NCBI RefSeq assembly: GCF_001649575.2
Contig: NC_051449.1
Location: 18,226,690-18,290,689, forward strand
Origin: Kryptolebias marmoratus
Lineage: Eukaryota; Chordata; Actinopteri; Cyprinodontiformes; Rivulidae
DNA length: 64,000 bases
Direction of reading: 5' to 3'
Shown: one piece after another, positions 34,156-46,429 of the stretch
Numbering within the stretch: position 1 is the stretch's first letter
How the letters are laid out: every line of letters begins with the position of its first letter
Made by a program: the position numbers and the translations under genes
Notes under the pieces: generated by a model
What the model saw: the letters and a program-made list of their open reading frames with translations, nothing else
Databases searched by the model: none
What the model was told of the DNA's origin: nothing

Positions 34156-37100
34156 ATGGACCACATGTCCATAATAACCCAAGTCTCGAACCCCAAGGAG
34201 GAGGAGATCATTTCTTTTAACCAGGAAAAAGGTAAGGGGAAAAGTCAACCCTCGGCGGAGAACTCCATGCTAGCTGGCTAACTACTTCACTGACGTTAGC
34301 GCTTATTCGCGCTTGCTAGCCGCCGCGAAGGCACCTGGCTCAGAAAAACAGCTGTATAAAAATAATCTGGCACGCAACAAGTTCAACGTAAGGGCTGCTT
34401 TGTGGCACACACGAGCTGGCAGACTACTTAAGCGTTTGTTTACTGCACCTCGATGTGAGTTTATAAGTAAAAAGTTGGTGAGACATTACACGCAGATAGC
34501 GGTCCACTTCAGTGGACTCTCTGCCTTTTGCATAGGGCAAAACAGCTGCACTGTTTGTGTGTTTGTTTTGCATAGCATGACTATTTCCTATGACTGATGA
34601 TTCGTGGTGTAAGAAATAGTGATTTGTTCAGAGGGGGGTTGGTGTCAGTAAAAATGTGTGCTGTTGGTGGTGTTGGACATAAAGTTTCAACAACATTTGA
34701 CTCCAGACAGCTTTAGGATGTACAGCCTCAGCTCTGATGTCTCTGGATGCCTTTTTCTAAACTGTGAGACTGTTTTATTCTCCCCCTCCCCCCTTTTTTA
34801 GTCTTGACTGCCTTTTATATAATCCAATGAAATCCACATCCCATTAACTCTGAGCTTTAATAGTTTTAATACTGGGATTCAGTCTTTGCACTTCATTTCT
34901 TCAGATTTATGGCTTCTCAGTCGCTTTCAGGGTCATCCTGCTTTATGAGGTGTGGGCCAGCATCTCCTCCTTAAATCATGAGTTTAAAAAAAAAAACCAA
35001 ACAAAAACAAGCCTTTTGAGCCCTACAGATGCATTTTCCTCTGATAAGTTGCATCCCTCATAAACTGCTAGGAAGTCTGAGTAATGTGGACATCATAGTC
35101 ATAGATGCTCACTGCAGACTGATGATCATGCCAGGCTTTGGAGAGATAAAACAATGCAGGTGTAGACAATATCACTCTCTGCCAGTACTTTATGCACATT
35201 CCACAGATAAACCATCTAAAAATAGCTTATGGTTATTGCTCAGCAATAAATAAAAACATCTGAAGACACTGTTACTGTGCATGACACACGTCCGAAGGTG
35301 CTGTCGTTTAAATCGGTTTATCGTGTTTGTTAGTGAAAAGCTGGGACTGTTGCGGAAAAGGAAAATAATAGTAGCTTTAGAAGTTGGTTCATTAAAACGA
35401 TTAACATTAAGTTGGTGGTTTGGTTTTTTTTTTTTCTCCAGTAAAACACGAGTTCAAGCTTAAAGTTGTTTTTGTTAAACAAAAATAATGTTGTTGGTTT
35501 TGGGGTTTTTTTCAGGATGAAGTCAAATATTTTTGTTATGAGGTGAAGGGTTTGTTGTGTAGCTGTTTAAGTAGGTTAAAGATTCACTCGAGTTCTTTCA
35601 GTTTGAGCTGTGGCCAAAAATCAGGAAGCAGCCTGAAAATGTTTCATTCACACACATGAAGCTGTGCAGTTTACTACAGACTGAGGGGTATTATGTTAGG
35701 TCTTGATTTGTTTACCAACAGTTGTGTTGGAGTGACAACACACACACACACAGTATGAATTCACAGTTGTGCGTTGCCAGGTTGTTTTAAAAAACAGCAC
35801 CTAACTGTGAGAATGTGTATTGCAGAACAGGCTTAAGTTACAGAAACTAAAGTGAGGATTTTAGTTTTTGTCTCATTCTTTTTAAAATTTCTTTTGCAAA
35901 TGAGTTGCGCACCTTTCCACGGGGCTGAGTTATTGAGACGTTCAGTATCAGGGCTCAGCTTTGCTTCCTCGAGTTCTGCTCAGTCACTTTTTACGCTCAT
36001 GTAAGAATAACGTTAATAACATTTTTTTTAAACTTGACTTGTATAACAGTTGTCTGTGGTTACTGGACAAATAAAAACTGAGTTTGGGAGAAAGTAGGTC
36101 CTGATCCCTAGATTATCTGTAGGTGACACACTTTGTTTGGATTTACATGCTGCCTGTCCAAAGTAATTCCAGTTTTATTTTAGTTGTGGAGGTAGATGCT
36201 CAATGTATGACTTTTTACCTTCCTATTTTTGTCTGGTGTGGGTTTTCTTTGACCCAGTGTCCACCCCGGCCTGTACTGCTGTGAAAAAAAGCACAGCAGA
36301 ATCTATTTGTTTTACTGTAATGTATATTTATTGTGCCTTTCTCAAATAGTAAAAAAAAAAAAATCAAACTGCTTCATTGTAAAATTTAACTGACATATTA
36401 GACTAGAAAAGACAAAATCAAGAGATCCTAATTTTATAAAAGCTTCGTCTAATGGTTTAATAATTTACTGTTAGATGACCTGAGGGTTCGGGTTGAAGTG
36501 TAAGCTTTAACAAGTCAGAAATATAACGAGGAACTTGACTTTTCAAAGTCATAAAAGTCGATGTAAAGATTTCGAAGCTGATAACCAACAGAGATGATAA
36601 AACAGGAGTCGGTGGTGGCCTGTTTGTTCCAGCTAAGACTGCAGCATGTTGTACGATCTGTCGAGCAGCAAGGGTTTGATTTAAGACAAGAATTGTGTGT
36701 GTTAAAATAATCTAGATGAGAAGAAATGAAGGCTCGGTTTATAATCTACAGGTCATGTTTTTGACACCAGCTTTCTTCCTTTTTTAAAATGGTTCTCTAG
36801 TGTGGGGCAAAAAAAAGTCAAATTTTTGTGCCGTCGCAGCCTTCAAGTGAACAGTCTGCAGTTGGACGTACTGAAAGAATGATAACTCAAAGGGTTTTTC
36901 TGTTTTTATATTAATATTTTTTTTGCAGTGTTAATAAAAGGAATAGAAAGATTAATCATGATAATTGATCACAATTTTCCCAGGCTCAGCTTCGTTCAGC
37001 CGATGTGATTTGAACATAGGTGATGCAACGAGAGAGCAACACGCCACCAAATGGTGCACTCGAGTCTCAGTCTTTTTGTAATTCACTGGTTTTCTGAGGA

Positions 37101-40038
37101 ACCGTGCAGGGATCAATATTGTGGCTCGCTGTAGTGATGAGTCACTGGAGACAACAGTCGTCTGCCAGTTTTACAGAGCAAAGTCTAGTTTAATTTATAA
37201 AAACTTTGAAGCTGATCAGTGTTTTTGGAGATTTAAAAAAAGGCTGTGAGTGGTCAGTGGCGCGACATCGCTCCGTCACAAAAGCAATACAAAACAATAA
37301 TTTGTAAGAAATTAATTTATCAATTTATCGCTGATTGCTGTAACACTGCAGCTAAAATTGGCCTTTAAAAAAAATAAAAAAGATGCACAGAGTGAGAATG
37401 CATCTGTGTTCAGTTCCTTAATGCGATCTAAGCATTTTAGTGTTTGCCCCATTGTTGTTAAATGTATATAATATTTAACTTGTTTTGGAATGAAGAAACG
37501 TGAGCCACTGATTAGATATAACTTAAATACTCAGTGCATGCTCACTCAAAAAGCTGTATTTAATATTACTGGAGGCCAGTGACGGAAGATGATAAACTAG
37601 AGAGCGCAGAAAGTTCATCCATGTGATTCTTGGTCATGACTGATAACGCTGCCTCTTTGCTTTAAACTGCACTGGGCTAATTTTATTATTAGCAGGCGTT
37701 ACTTGAGCTTTGCATACTAACCTCTATTTTTTTTGTGTTATTTGTCTAAGGTCAGGAGTGCGTAGTGTCACAATATTAAGATGCCAAAAGATCGGACTTA
37801 ATGCTGTTTACTCCTCGTTGGCCTTTAGCTGCAAAAGCATTCATGTTGGGTGAGGAGGGGTGCTAATAGGTGGAGTGGAATGCAGCCTTGTATAGGCTCT
37901 TTAGGGTCCCAGGGCCTTCCACCTCCTCCCTCTGTTTCTAGCGTCTGCGTGTTCATGCTGTTTCAGTCACTCACCTGCCAGCTGAAACAGGACAGCAAAA
38001 CCTATGCTGTTTTTATTTATTTTTATTTTTTTAAATGCAGATGAAAGCTCTTCCCCAAACAGGAAGCGGAAGGCCACTATAACTATAGTGGCTCCAGTTT
38101 CTTTAACTTCTAAATGTCACTCTCTGATTTAGCCTGTGCTTCGTTGTCCTGGTATGAGAGGCGATTTGCAATTGGAGAAGAGCATGCTCTGAACTGTCAC
38201 AGTGTTTGAGTGATGAAGTCACCCGGGCAGCAAAGTTATTTTCTGATCAGTGGGTCAGCTATGGTTAGTCTACAAAATCAGAACTAATGTCATTTAATCA
38301 CATTGACAAGGCCATTGTTCTCTGGAGTTTACACCACTGTGGTCACAAGAGAAAATCACGATTACTCTCAAAATGTAGTTCCTCTTAGTTCAAGCAGCAT
38401 GCATCTCTTGACATGTAAATAATTCAGTTCCTTTATATGGCACCAGTTCACAACAAGTGTTTTCAGGGCACTAGTCCAAATCGTATATTATATGCAGTCC
38501 AAAACGGATCCGATTCAAATCAATTACAGTTAATTCATTCCAGTTATAAGACAATATTATCACATTCAGTGCATTACAAAATGCCAATTAGTAAAAAGAG
38601 TCATTTCAGGAAACCAGCAGATTGTGACAAATCTTCACTTTGACCCAATCCCCCATCCAATCGTAAATCCTTTCTAACCCGCTGCAGTTCTGTGACGGAC
38701 AATCAATATGGAGATCCACCCTCTGATCCTCTGCCCACTCTTATGTTCACAGCATCTCAGTCAAACAGCAGCCTGAAGAAGCAGAGGAGTCGGGGCATAT
38801 TCAGCACATTCTTGTGTTGCTTTCGCAACTACAATGCGGAGCCACCGGCCACGAACACCAGCTCCCCTCCTCCACCTGTGGAGGAGAACGGCTCGCCCCC
38901 AAAGGTAAGCTGCCCACAAATAAACACGATCCAGCTGTTCTCAAATGTTACTTTTGCAAATTGATTTCAGCTTTTTGAAACAATGTGTTTTTTTGTGAGT
39001 AGTGTCCTCTTTCTGTTTTATTTCTGTTACTCTTTTGTTTGTTATTTTTTTACGTGTGCTCTTCTAACCCTCACTCTATTTTTATTTGTGTGTGTGTGTG
39101 TCAATCTCTTTTGTGTTTTAGTGTGACCAGGTCGAGGTCAGCCCTGTTCCTAGTGTATGTATTGTATTTTAATTTATTTTTCTTTGCATGCAGACTGAGT
39201 GGGCTAATGCTGATGTAATCTCCTTTTTTTCTTCTTTGTGGGCTCCATTGCTCTACGGAGAGCTTTTTCTCTGTTCCCTTTACTGTAGTTTAATTTCAGC
39301 TGATCCTGGCACTTGCTGTATGGAAAGTGTGTATGCACTTAAATATCCAAGTGCCTCACCTGCATGAATGACACTTGGTTGGTTGTACACGTAAAGAAAA
39401 TAACTCTTTGAGACACAAGCTGTCTAATAAATGAGGCGTGAAACTGTTTTGGTTAGTCGCCTCTAAAGCTTCCAGTTAATCCTTTTCTTGTGCTGCTAAT
39501 CGACTCAGATGAATGATGTTGAGGGCAAGAATTAAACCCCATAGTGGCACTTGGTCTTTAAGTTTGCATCCTTTACTTAAGTGAGACCGATTGATCCTCT
39601 TACTCACAGAAGGGCTTAATGTGATCTGGTTGGCCTTGTCAACAAGTTGGTCGAGTTATCCGTCAGTCACTCTGTGTAGCTCATCTGCTTTACAGCAATA
39701 TTTTTGCTCTGAGGCGCAGTATCTGCTTCGTTTCATTTCACACAGGTTTACTGGCATTTTCAGATTGACCTGACAAACTAATTTTGTCCGTAAGAATGAT
39801 ATAATCGAGTTTGAAAAGTATCTGGACAGTGATTGAATTGACCTCCAGCTCTAATTCAAAGGGTTAATCACAATTACTGCATCAAATGTTTGGAAACCAA
39901 CACAAAGTCCATTTTTTGATAAGTTATTGAGAAAAAATAAGCTATCTGTAAGGAATGTTTTATGTACTTAAAATGCAAAATCCTTGACAGCCTAAAGTAT
40001 AGAAGTTATGAAAAAGACCAAATGCTGCATTTCTTTCC

Positions 40039-40069
<31 letters not shown>

Positions 40070-43000
40070 TTGTTTTTATTTTAGATGTCCATTTGATAAC
40101 ACGTTCTATGTATTATTCAGCTCATGGTGACTGTTTTAGGGTCATTGCCTGCCTGCACTATAAAGCACTACTGTATTAGTTTTCAGAAATTGACTGTTGT
40201 AAAAATAGCGCTTCAGACATTTTAAAAATCATCCTACTACTTCTATCAGCTGTCACATCATCAATTAAAACACCAGTGACCTAGTTCCTTTGGCAGCCAT
40301 ACCTCCCCTGCCATAACACTGCCCACAGAAATGTTTTTTATAAAGTTCTCATGGCTGTTGAAGCAGTTTTCCCCTCCTCTTTTGTGACTACAACAGTGAG
40401 AAAGCTGATGATGTTATCTTTTAGGAAGTTTTCCAGCTCCTATAACTCAAGGAGTTTTAGTTGAGGAAAACATCTTTTGCATCTGACTGATGCAGTTTGG
40501 TTCTTAATTTCTAAAACTTTAGCATCTAATCGGCAATATCTGTGTTAAATGCAGCGTGCTATCACCTTTGCCAACTTCATGCAGCCTAGTTTTGTCCATC
40601 CTAAACACTCAATAGAAACATATGCCTAGTTTGAGCTTTCTTTTCTCTTTTTTAGCAAGCTTTCTCTAGTTACTCTAGCAATAAATGTATATGTAAACAC
40701 AGCTGATACAAGGCACATTTATTGCTGAGTAGTACTATGGATGTAAAAAAAAAAAAAGAAATTGTGGAGAAGGGAAAAATATTTTTGAGCTCATCCATTT
40801 AAGTTCATATTGGTTTTTGATGTTGCTGAACTAATCCGTGTATTTTATCTCTTCATGAACATGTGAGATAAATGATTTGGGCACTCTTTGTCTCTATCAT
40901 CTCTCTAGCAATAATAGACAACACGCACTTTCAGTCAGTCTAAATATTACCGACCCTGCCAAAATAGAGGGACTATCATCCATCCATCCATTTTCTTTAC
41001 CTGCTTATTCTTTTTTGGGTCACGGGGGAGCTGGTGCCCATCTCCAGTGGTCATCGTGCGAGAGGCGGGGGACACCCTGGACAGGTCTCAAGTCCATCAC
41101 AGGGACACATCGAGACAAACAACCACACGCTCACTCACACCTTGGAAGAACGTAGCATTACCAATTAACCTAACCTGCATGTTTTTGGTCTGTGGGAGGA
41201 AACCAGAGTACTCGGAGTACAGCCACGCGTGCACGGGGAGAACATGTAAACTCCAACCAGAAAGGTTCCAAAAGGTACCTCATCCTGTCAGTGAGGTCGC
41301 ACCTCACTGACAGGATGAGAGTATAAATTTCTGTTTCTTAGCTGTAAACCAAGTCACCTGTAATATTAATCACACGGGGATGTTCTGATGTGCCAAATGA
41401 CGGTGAGATGAGAGGAAAATCATCACCAGCAGCAGTTTAACCATTATCCCTAAATGTCTCCTATAAAACGTTTGAAAAGTGCCAGATGTGACATTGCTGC
41501 GGTTTGTAATGATCTGTAGCTGTCTTTTAAAGAGGGTAATTACAAAATCAATATACACACATTGCTTAAGTAGCTTCATTTCCTGTGTATTATTTAAAAC
41601 CACATAAAATACTAAACAAATGGTAGAAAGGAAGCTTCAAATAAAATTTTGTTTGCTGTAAATGGACTTTACCAATAAATTGTGTATTTTTAAACCCCTT
41701 GAATTAAAGCTGAAAGTCTGCACTTCGGTCTATATATTTGGATTTAATGATGTTTGGTTGCAGCAGGAAACATTTCACTGAGGAATTTAAATGATGACAT
41801 TTGAAAGCTTTGGCACATTTTTATGCATTAGCTTAATTTTAGATTCCTTGTTGCATTTTTAAAAGGAGTCTTTTTATTTCTAACACACGTGCCTTTCAAC
41901 GGTCTTCCGTTATTTAATAAAAACTCATCTGACGTTGCTTACTGTGTCCTTTCTCCAGCCACCAGCTAAATACCTCCTACCAGAGATGAAAATATCTGAC
42001 TATGGTAGAAAGTGTGTGGTGATTGACTTGGATGAAACACTCGTACACAGCTCCTTTAAGGTAAGAAAAAACCCAAAGATGAGGTCCTTAAAATTGAGGT
42101 TAACAGTTCTGACATCTTTATAGCTTCTACCTGTGGATGGATGAATGCTTTTATTTGTTCTTTAAAGTATTTATTTCCAGTGAGATGGAGTTGCTTTAAT
42201 CCTAATAATCAAAACCGAACCAATAATAAGCTGGAAGATAAATCTGTTAAAACCATTAAATGGCTGTAAACAAATGATGAATTGGAAGAAAAAGACAAAA
42301 TGAAAGGAATAATTAGGCCATTTTGAAATGGGTTTCTGTGTAAAAGATGAATAAATAATATCTTACCTGGTAAAGATAACTTATTGCAGAAGTTTTTTTT
42401 TTTCTTTAAGCAAACTGATGAGCTAGCAGCTAGTCTGGATGCAGCTTAGACCAAAGTACACTGATGTTGTCTTAAAACAGCTCCAATCAGAAGTTACATT
42501 TATAGTGATTCATTCAAAAGCTCTTATAATTGTTTACACTGGGATCAGTTTTGCATGACACAGTTATTTGCTTTGAATTCTTTGGGTTTGTGCAAGAGTC
42601 AACAGCACCAGGAGCAGCAAGCTGTAGCTCTTCCAGGGCATCCAGGGGTCACATCTGGTGGCATTTTCTGAATATTTCTGCCAAAATAACTATGTAGTGT
42701 CAAATGTTATACAGTGTAAAGTTTTGTAAAATAAATTTAGCATGAGTCTTTCTTAAAACTTTGAAGATTGGAGCCGTTTTACAATGTCAGTATGTGGTTT
42801 TACAGTATGTGGTTATTTTGGCAGAAATATTAAATTCCTGCTGGCAGTGACCCCTGGTTCTTCCAGAAGTGCTACATCTCACGGATGCCTGATGCTTTTT
42901 ATGTCTGTAAATAATCACAATCTTTTATCTAAATAATCCCAATGTGTAATTGACAGCAACGTGTAGGGTTATAGAATGGCATTCATATGAATCTCTAAAA

Positions 43001-46000
43001 TTTGGGAGATTAGAGATGTTTTTAGATGGTTCCATTAATTTTGCTCTTAGCTGCCTTCAGGTTGTCTGTTTGTTTTTTGTTTTTTTTGTTTTTCATTTTT
43101 TACAAACTGAGGCCGTTCAAGAAACTATCCACAACAGGTAAAATATTATTTTAAACTTTTACTCAAAAAGCCAATTCCAAATGACTGAACTTTAAAAAAA
43201 AAAAAAAAAAAAGTATCATAGATGCAGTTAGATACAGTATAAGGTGATGTTTAACTCCAGAATATTGGGCGTCTTAAATTTATTTTTGCTTCCGTTTTTG
43301 TCCCCCCCACCCAAACCTCAAATTATCCTCCTTCTGTCCAGTTCTGTCAAAAGAAAACCATTACATTATTGGAGTTAGTAAATTACTACTTTGGTTACAG
43401 TCAGGGGCTGTTAGAAAGGCGTGATTTGGCAATACATCATAATAAAAAAACAAAGTCATTATGTTCCTATAAAAGTACATCTACGAGTTAACCCAGTGAT
43501 TAGTTTTGGTGCTACTTGGAGGCCCTCTGCTGGTCAGTTAAAGTATTACTGTAACACTTTAACATCTGATTTCCTTCCACAGCCCATCAGTAATGCTGAT
43601 TTCATTGTACCAGTGGAGATCGATGGTACCGTTCATCAGGTAATGTATGAAACCCAATAATAAGACGGTTTTAAGTCAAGTAGATGAGTTATATTAGGAG
43701 GAGAGGGATCAGTTTGTTTCCTGTGTGAAGACCCTGAAGAAATTGGCTGTTACTCACTTCAAGTAATCCAGGATAGGCTGTGTGTATCCTGGTTGGCCTA
43801 TTCATGATTACTTGCACTGGGTGTCAGCTGCTGGTCGAAGAGTGAGAGACAGGTTATCGATGATGGTGATATGGATGATAAAAGTCCTTTTTGCTGCAAA
43901 ATGATTCTACCATCATGTTGTTGTGGACCTGCTGGACACTGTCCTTCTCAGTGTGTTTTAATTAGATGTGGTGTTTTTTTTTTCAGGTGTACGTGCTGAA
44001 AAGACCACACGTGGACGAGTTTCTGAAGAAGATGGGAGAGTTGTTTGAATGCGTGCTCTTCACAGCCAGTCTTGCGAAGGTGTGTAAAGATGTGGTGACG
44101 CTTTCCGTTCTGACTTGTTTCGTTTACCAACCAGTGACACCTGCTGAACAATAAATCTGCTCTTGCTCTCTGAATTTTCACGTCCTTCGATTTGCTCTCT
44201 CTTTCTCTTTTTTTTTTTATTTCTCTTTGCCAAAAATACTTGGGTAAGTTTAAAGAAAGAGACCCAGAAATAATCATCTACAGACGTGGACAAATTCCTT
44301 GGTGTCTTTTTCGTTAAAGAAAACCAAACCCACAAAAGGTCACTGAAATAACTTGAAACTGACAAAAGTAATAAGGAAAAAATACTGAAAGTTGGTCACT
44401 GCTTTTAAATTTTGGGTTAACAGAAATATATTTTTAATAAAAACAAGTGTCATGAAATTGGTCATGACAAAAAGGATGGTACCACTAAAAAGATTTTTTT
44501 GACCAAAGGGACATGTTAAACTAAGGAGTGTCCTAAAATCAGCATCACAGGTGTCTTAAATCCTTTAATCAGTCAGTCTGCCTGTTTGTAGGGTGAAAGT
44601 AGTCACAGGGCTGTTTGGTATCATGGTGTGTACCACACTGAACATGGAGCTCAGAAAGCTGAGGACAGAGTTGTCTCAGGAGCTTAGAAAGAAAATTATT
44701 GACACCATGTTAAAAGTAAAGACTATAAGACCGTCTCCAAGCAGCTGGATGTTCCTGAGAGTACAGCTGCTCAGATTATTCAGAAGTTTAACAACCTCCC
44801 TCGACGTGGCTGCTAAAGGAAAATTGATGACAAACTGAAGAGACGGATGATGCGAATGGTAACCAAAGAGCCCAGAACAACTTCCAAAGAGATTAGAGGT
44901 GAACTCTGAGGTCAAAGGTCATCAGTGTCAGATCACTCCATTGGTCTGTTTGAGACAAAGTGGATTTAAGGAAAATGACTGAAGAGGACACAAAATCATA
45001 AAAAACCCTGACTACAATTTAACAAAATACATATTGAGAAGCCACAAAGACTCTGTCCTGCTTTGTTGCATCTGGGTCCTGAATCTGATCAGGGTCCAAT
45101 GAAATCTCGAGACTATCAAACATTCAGGAGCTAAATGTGCTGCTCAGAGTCAGAAAGTTTGGTCTCAGTCACAGATCATAGGTCCTCCAACAGGACAATG
45201 ACCCAAAACACAAACCTAAAAACACCAAGAATGGATCAGAACCAAACATTGGACTGTTCTGAAGTGTCCTTCTGAGCCCTGATCTTAATCCTGTTGAACA
45301 TCTGTGGAAGGAGCTGAAACCTTCAAACCTGAGACAGATGGAGCAGTTTGTTCAGGAGGAGTGGACCAAAATACCTGTGGACAGGTGAAGACGTCTCAGA
45401 GAGAGGGACAGAAATCACCTGACTGCAGGGATTGTCTCAGAAGGCTGGCAAACAAAATATTAAGTTAAGATACCATCTTTTTATGTCAAAACCAGTTTTA
45501 TTAGTTTGTTTTTAAAATAATTTTGTTGAACCAAAATTCAAAAGCAATGACTGATTTTTATTAGTTGATTTTTAGTCATTTTTTAATTAATACTCTAATC
45601 AATTTCAAGTTATTTTAGTGAGCTTTGTGGGTTTTTCTTTCTTTAACAAAAGGATCCTAACACATTTGTCCCTGTCTGGTAAATGTGATTAATGCTTTTA
45701 CCTTAGCTGATATTCCTCATGCTGAATAAAAAGTTAGGATTCAGCTGTGCTTTTTGTGTCATAGTTTCCTGAAGCATCTTCCTCGCTTGGTACACATTTA
45801 TGAAAAGACAATTTGCTTTGCTTCCTGTTTAAACGATAGCAGAACAATTAGTTTGTCAAAAATGAGTTTTTGCAGCTCTGACATGTGCTTCACTCCTACT
45901 TATTTTTTATTATACATCAAATGCAAATATCAACTCTTTATATTGTGCTTCGGGAAATGTTCAACCTGTGTGTGTGTGTGTGTGCGTGCGTGTGTGTGCG

Positions 46001-46429
46001 TAACACCTTTCTGTGTGTTTGACCCGGACAGTATGCGGACCCCGTGGCAGACCTGCTGGATCAGTGGGGCGTGTTTCGAGCGCGACTCTTCAGAGAATCC
46101 TGCGTTTTTCACAGAGGGAACTACGTTAAAGACCTCAGCCGACTGGGGCGAGAGCTCAGCAATGTTATTATTGTTGACAATTCACCTGCCTCGTATATTT
46201 TCCATCCGGAGAATGCTGTAGGTTCAGTTCTCCCTTCATAAGCCTCATTTGAAAAAAATGTGTACACGCGTACTTTAAGACAGCTGCTCCTCTGTATCTG
46301 CAGGTCCCGGTTCAGTCCTGGTTTGACGACATGAATGACACAGAGCTCCTGGACCTGCTGCCTTTCTTTGAGGGAATCAGCAAAGAAGACGAGGTTTATG
46401 GAGTGCTGCAGAATTTGAGAAGCAGGTAG
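34156..46429 (+). CDS. ctdspl: CTD small phosphatase-like protein (SCP3/RBSP3 type)
   Basis: Eight coding exons: 34156-34231, 38753-38904, 39122-39154 (33-base cassette), 41959-42060, 43583-43639, 43987-44079, 46032-46217, 46304-46429. All are in phase, giving 274 aa or 263 without the cassette; human isoforms are 276 and 265. The N-terminus ([12 protein letters not shown]) is followed by a Cys-rich [12 protein letters not shown] segment, a likely palmitoylation site. The HAD phosphatase domain has the catalytic [10 protein letters not shown] with nucleophile Asp110 and Asp112 (numbering with the cassette). [22 protein letters not shown] and [22 protein letters not shown] motifs follow. The family dephosphorylates Ser5 of the RNA polymerase II CTD, SMADs and RB1. 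It hosts mir-26a in the intron after 43639. Intron 1 (34232-38752) is the longest, with no other gene seen in it. Teleost a/b paralogue not resolved. Confidence 0.97.
38415..38600. repeat. Probable teleost interspersed repeat fragment in CTDSPL intron 1
   Basis: The wording TTCAGTTCCTTTATATGGCACCAGTTCACAACAAG, with TTTCAGGGCACT and CATTACAAAATGCCAATTAG, resembles a common fish repeat beginning 'TTCATTTATATAGCGCCAATTCA'. It is diverged and lies just upstream of exon 38753-38904. Confidence 0.45.
39122..39154 (+). other. CTDSPL 33-base cassette exon
   Basis: This exon is flanked by TTTTAG and GTATGT and encodes 11 residues, [11 protein letters not shown]. It is phase 0 on both sides, so skipping keeps the frame. 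It matches in position and length the 11-residue segment that distinguishes the two human CTDSPL isoforms. Confidence 0.85.
40043..40069. repeat. (CA)n microsatellite in CTDSPL intron
   Basis: About 13 CA units. Confidence 0.95.
40975..41275. repeat. Common teleost interspersed repeat in CTDSPL intron
   Basis: It carries the very recognisable fish repeat wording GGGTCACGGGGGAGCTGG, GACACCCTGGACAGGTC, AGTCCATCACAGGG, GCATGTTTTTGGTCTGTGGG, AGGAAACCAGAGTACTCGGA and CACGGGGAGAACATGTAAAC. Non-coding; its right edge is followed directly by the perfect hairpin at 41279-41319. Confidence 0.75.
41279..41319. repeat. Perfect 19-bp inverted repeat with 3-base loop
   Basis: The arm at 41279-41297 is the exact reverse complement of 41301-41319, separated by CGC. 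There are no mismatches in 19 bp. It sits in the CTDSPL intron between exons 39122-39154 and 41959-42060, next to an old interspersed repeat. Confidence 0.97.
42631..42867. repeat. Long imperfect inverted repeat in CTDSPL intron
   Basis: The arm at about 42632-42700 (CCAGGGGTCAC..CTGG..GGC then ATATTTCTGCCAAAATAAC) is complementary to about 42804-42867 (GTTATTTTGGCAGAAATATT then GCAGTGACCCCTGG). Roughly 60 bp per arm with some mismatches, loop about 105 bases. It may be a small inverted-repeat transposon. Confidence 0.75.
43521..43536 (-). promoter_or_regulatory. CTCF-like motif inside CTDSPL
   Basis: On the minus strand it reads TGACCAGCAGAGGGCC, a fair match to the CTCF core. It lies about 50 bases upstream of exon 43583-43639. 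Use unknown. Confidence 0.3.
43745..43831 (+). ncRNA. mir26a: mir-26a precursor hairpin, intronic in CTDSPL
   Basis: The 22-base mature 5p sequence at 43758-43779, TTCAAGTAATCCAGGATAGG plus CT, is identical to vertebrate miR-26a. The 3p arm at 43797-43818 (CCTATTCATGATTACTTGCA plus CT) pairs with it through CAAGTAATC and ATAGG blocks. The loop is GTGTGTATCCTGGTTGG. It lies on the sense strand in the CTDSPL intron between exons 43583-43639 and 43987-44079, the same host gene as human mir-26a-1. Co-transcription with CTDSPL is expected. miR-26a is known to repress EZH2 and cell-cycle genes. Confidence 0.97.
44281..45679 (+). mobile_element. Degenerate Tc1/mariner transposon with terminal inverted repeats
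   Basis: The left TIR begins CAGACGTGGACAAAT at 44281 after a TA. The right TIR ends ATTTGTCCCTGTCTG near 45678, followed one base later by TA. The inverted repeats extend about 80 bases (GTTAAAGAAA, ACCCACAAA, AAATAACTTGAAA on the left and their complements on the right). The interior has Tc1 transposase remnants on the plus strand: LQQDNDPKH near 45190, [14 protein letters not shown] near 45280 and a [12 protein letters not shown] end, with stops and frameshifts. It is a dead copy between CTDSPL exons 43987-44079 and 46032-46217. Confidence 0.9.
45967..46000. repeat. (TG)n microsatellite before CTDSPL exon 7
   Basis: A TG-rich tract with two CG interruptions, ending about 30 bases upstream of the exon at 46032. 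Confidence 0.9.

Noticed and set aside
44593..44838. Open frame with helix-turn-helix-like content between CTDSPL exons
   Set aside because: It is part of the decayed Tc1 transposase, interrupted by stops, not a host gene.
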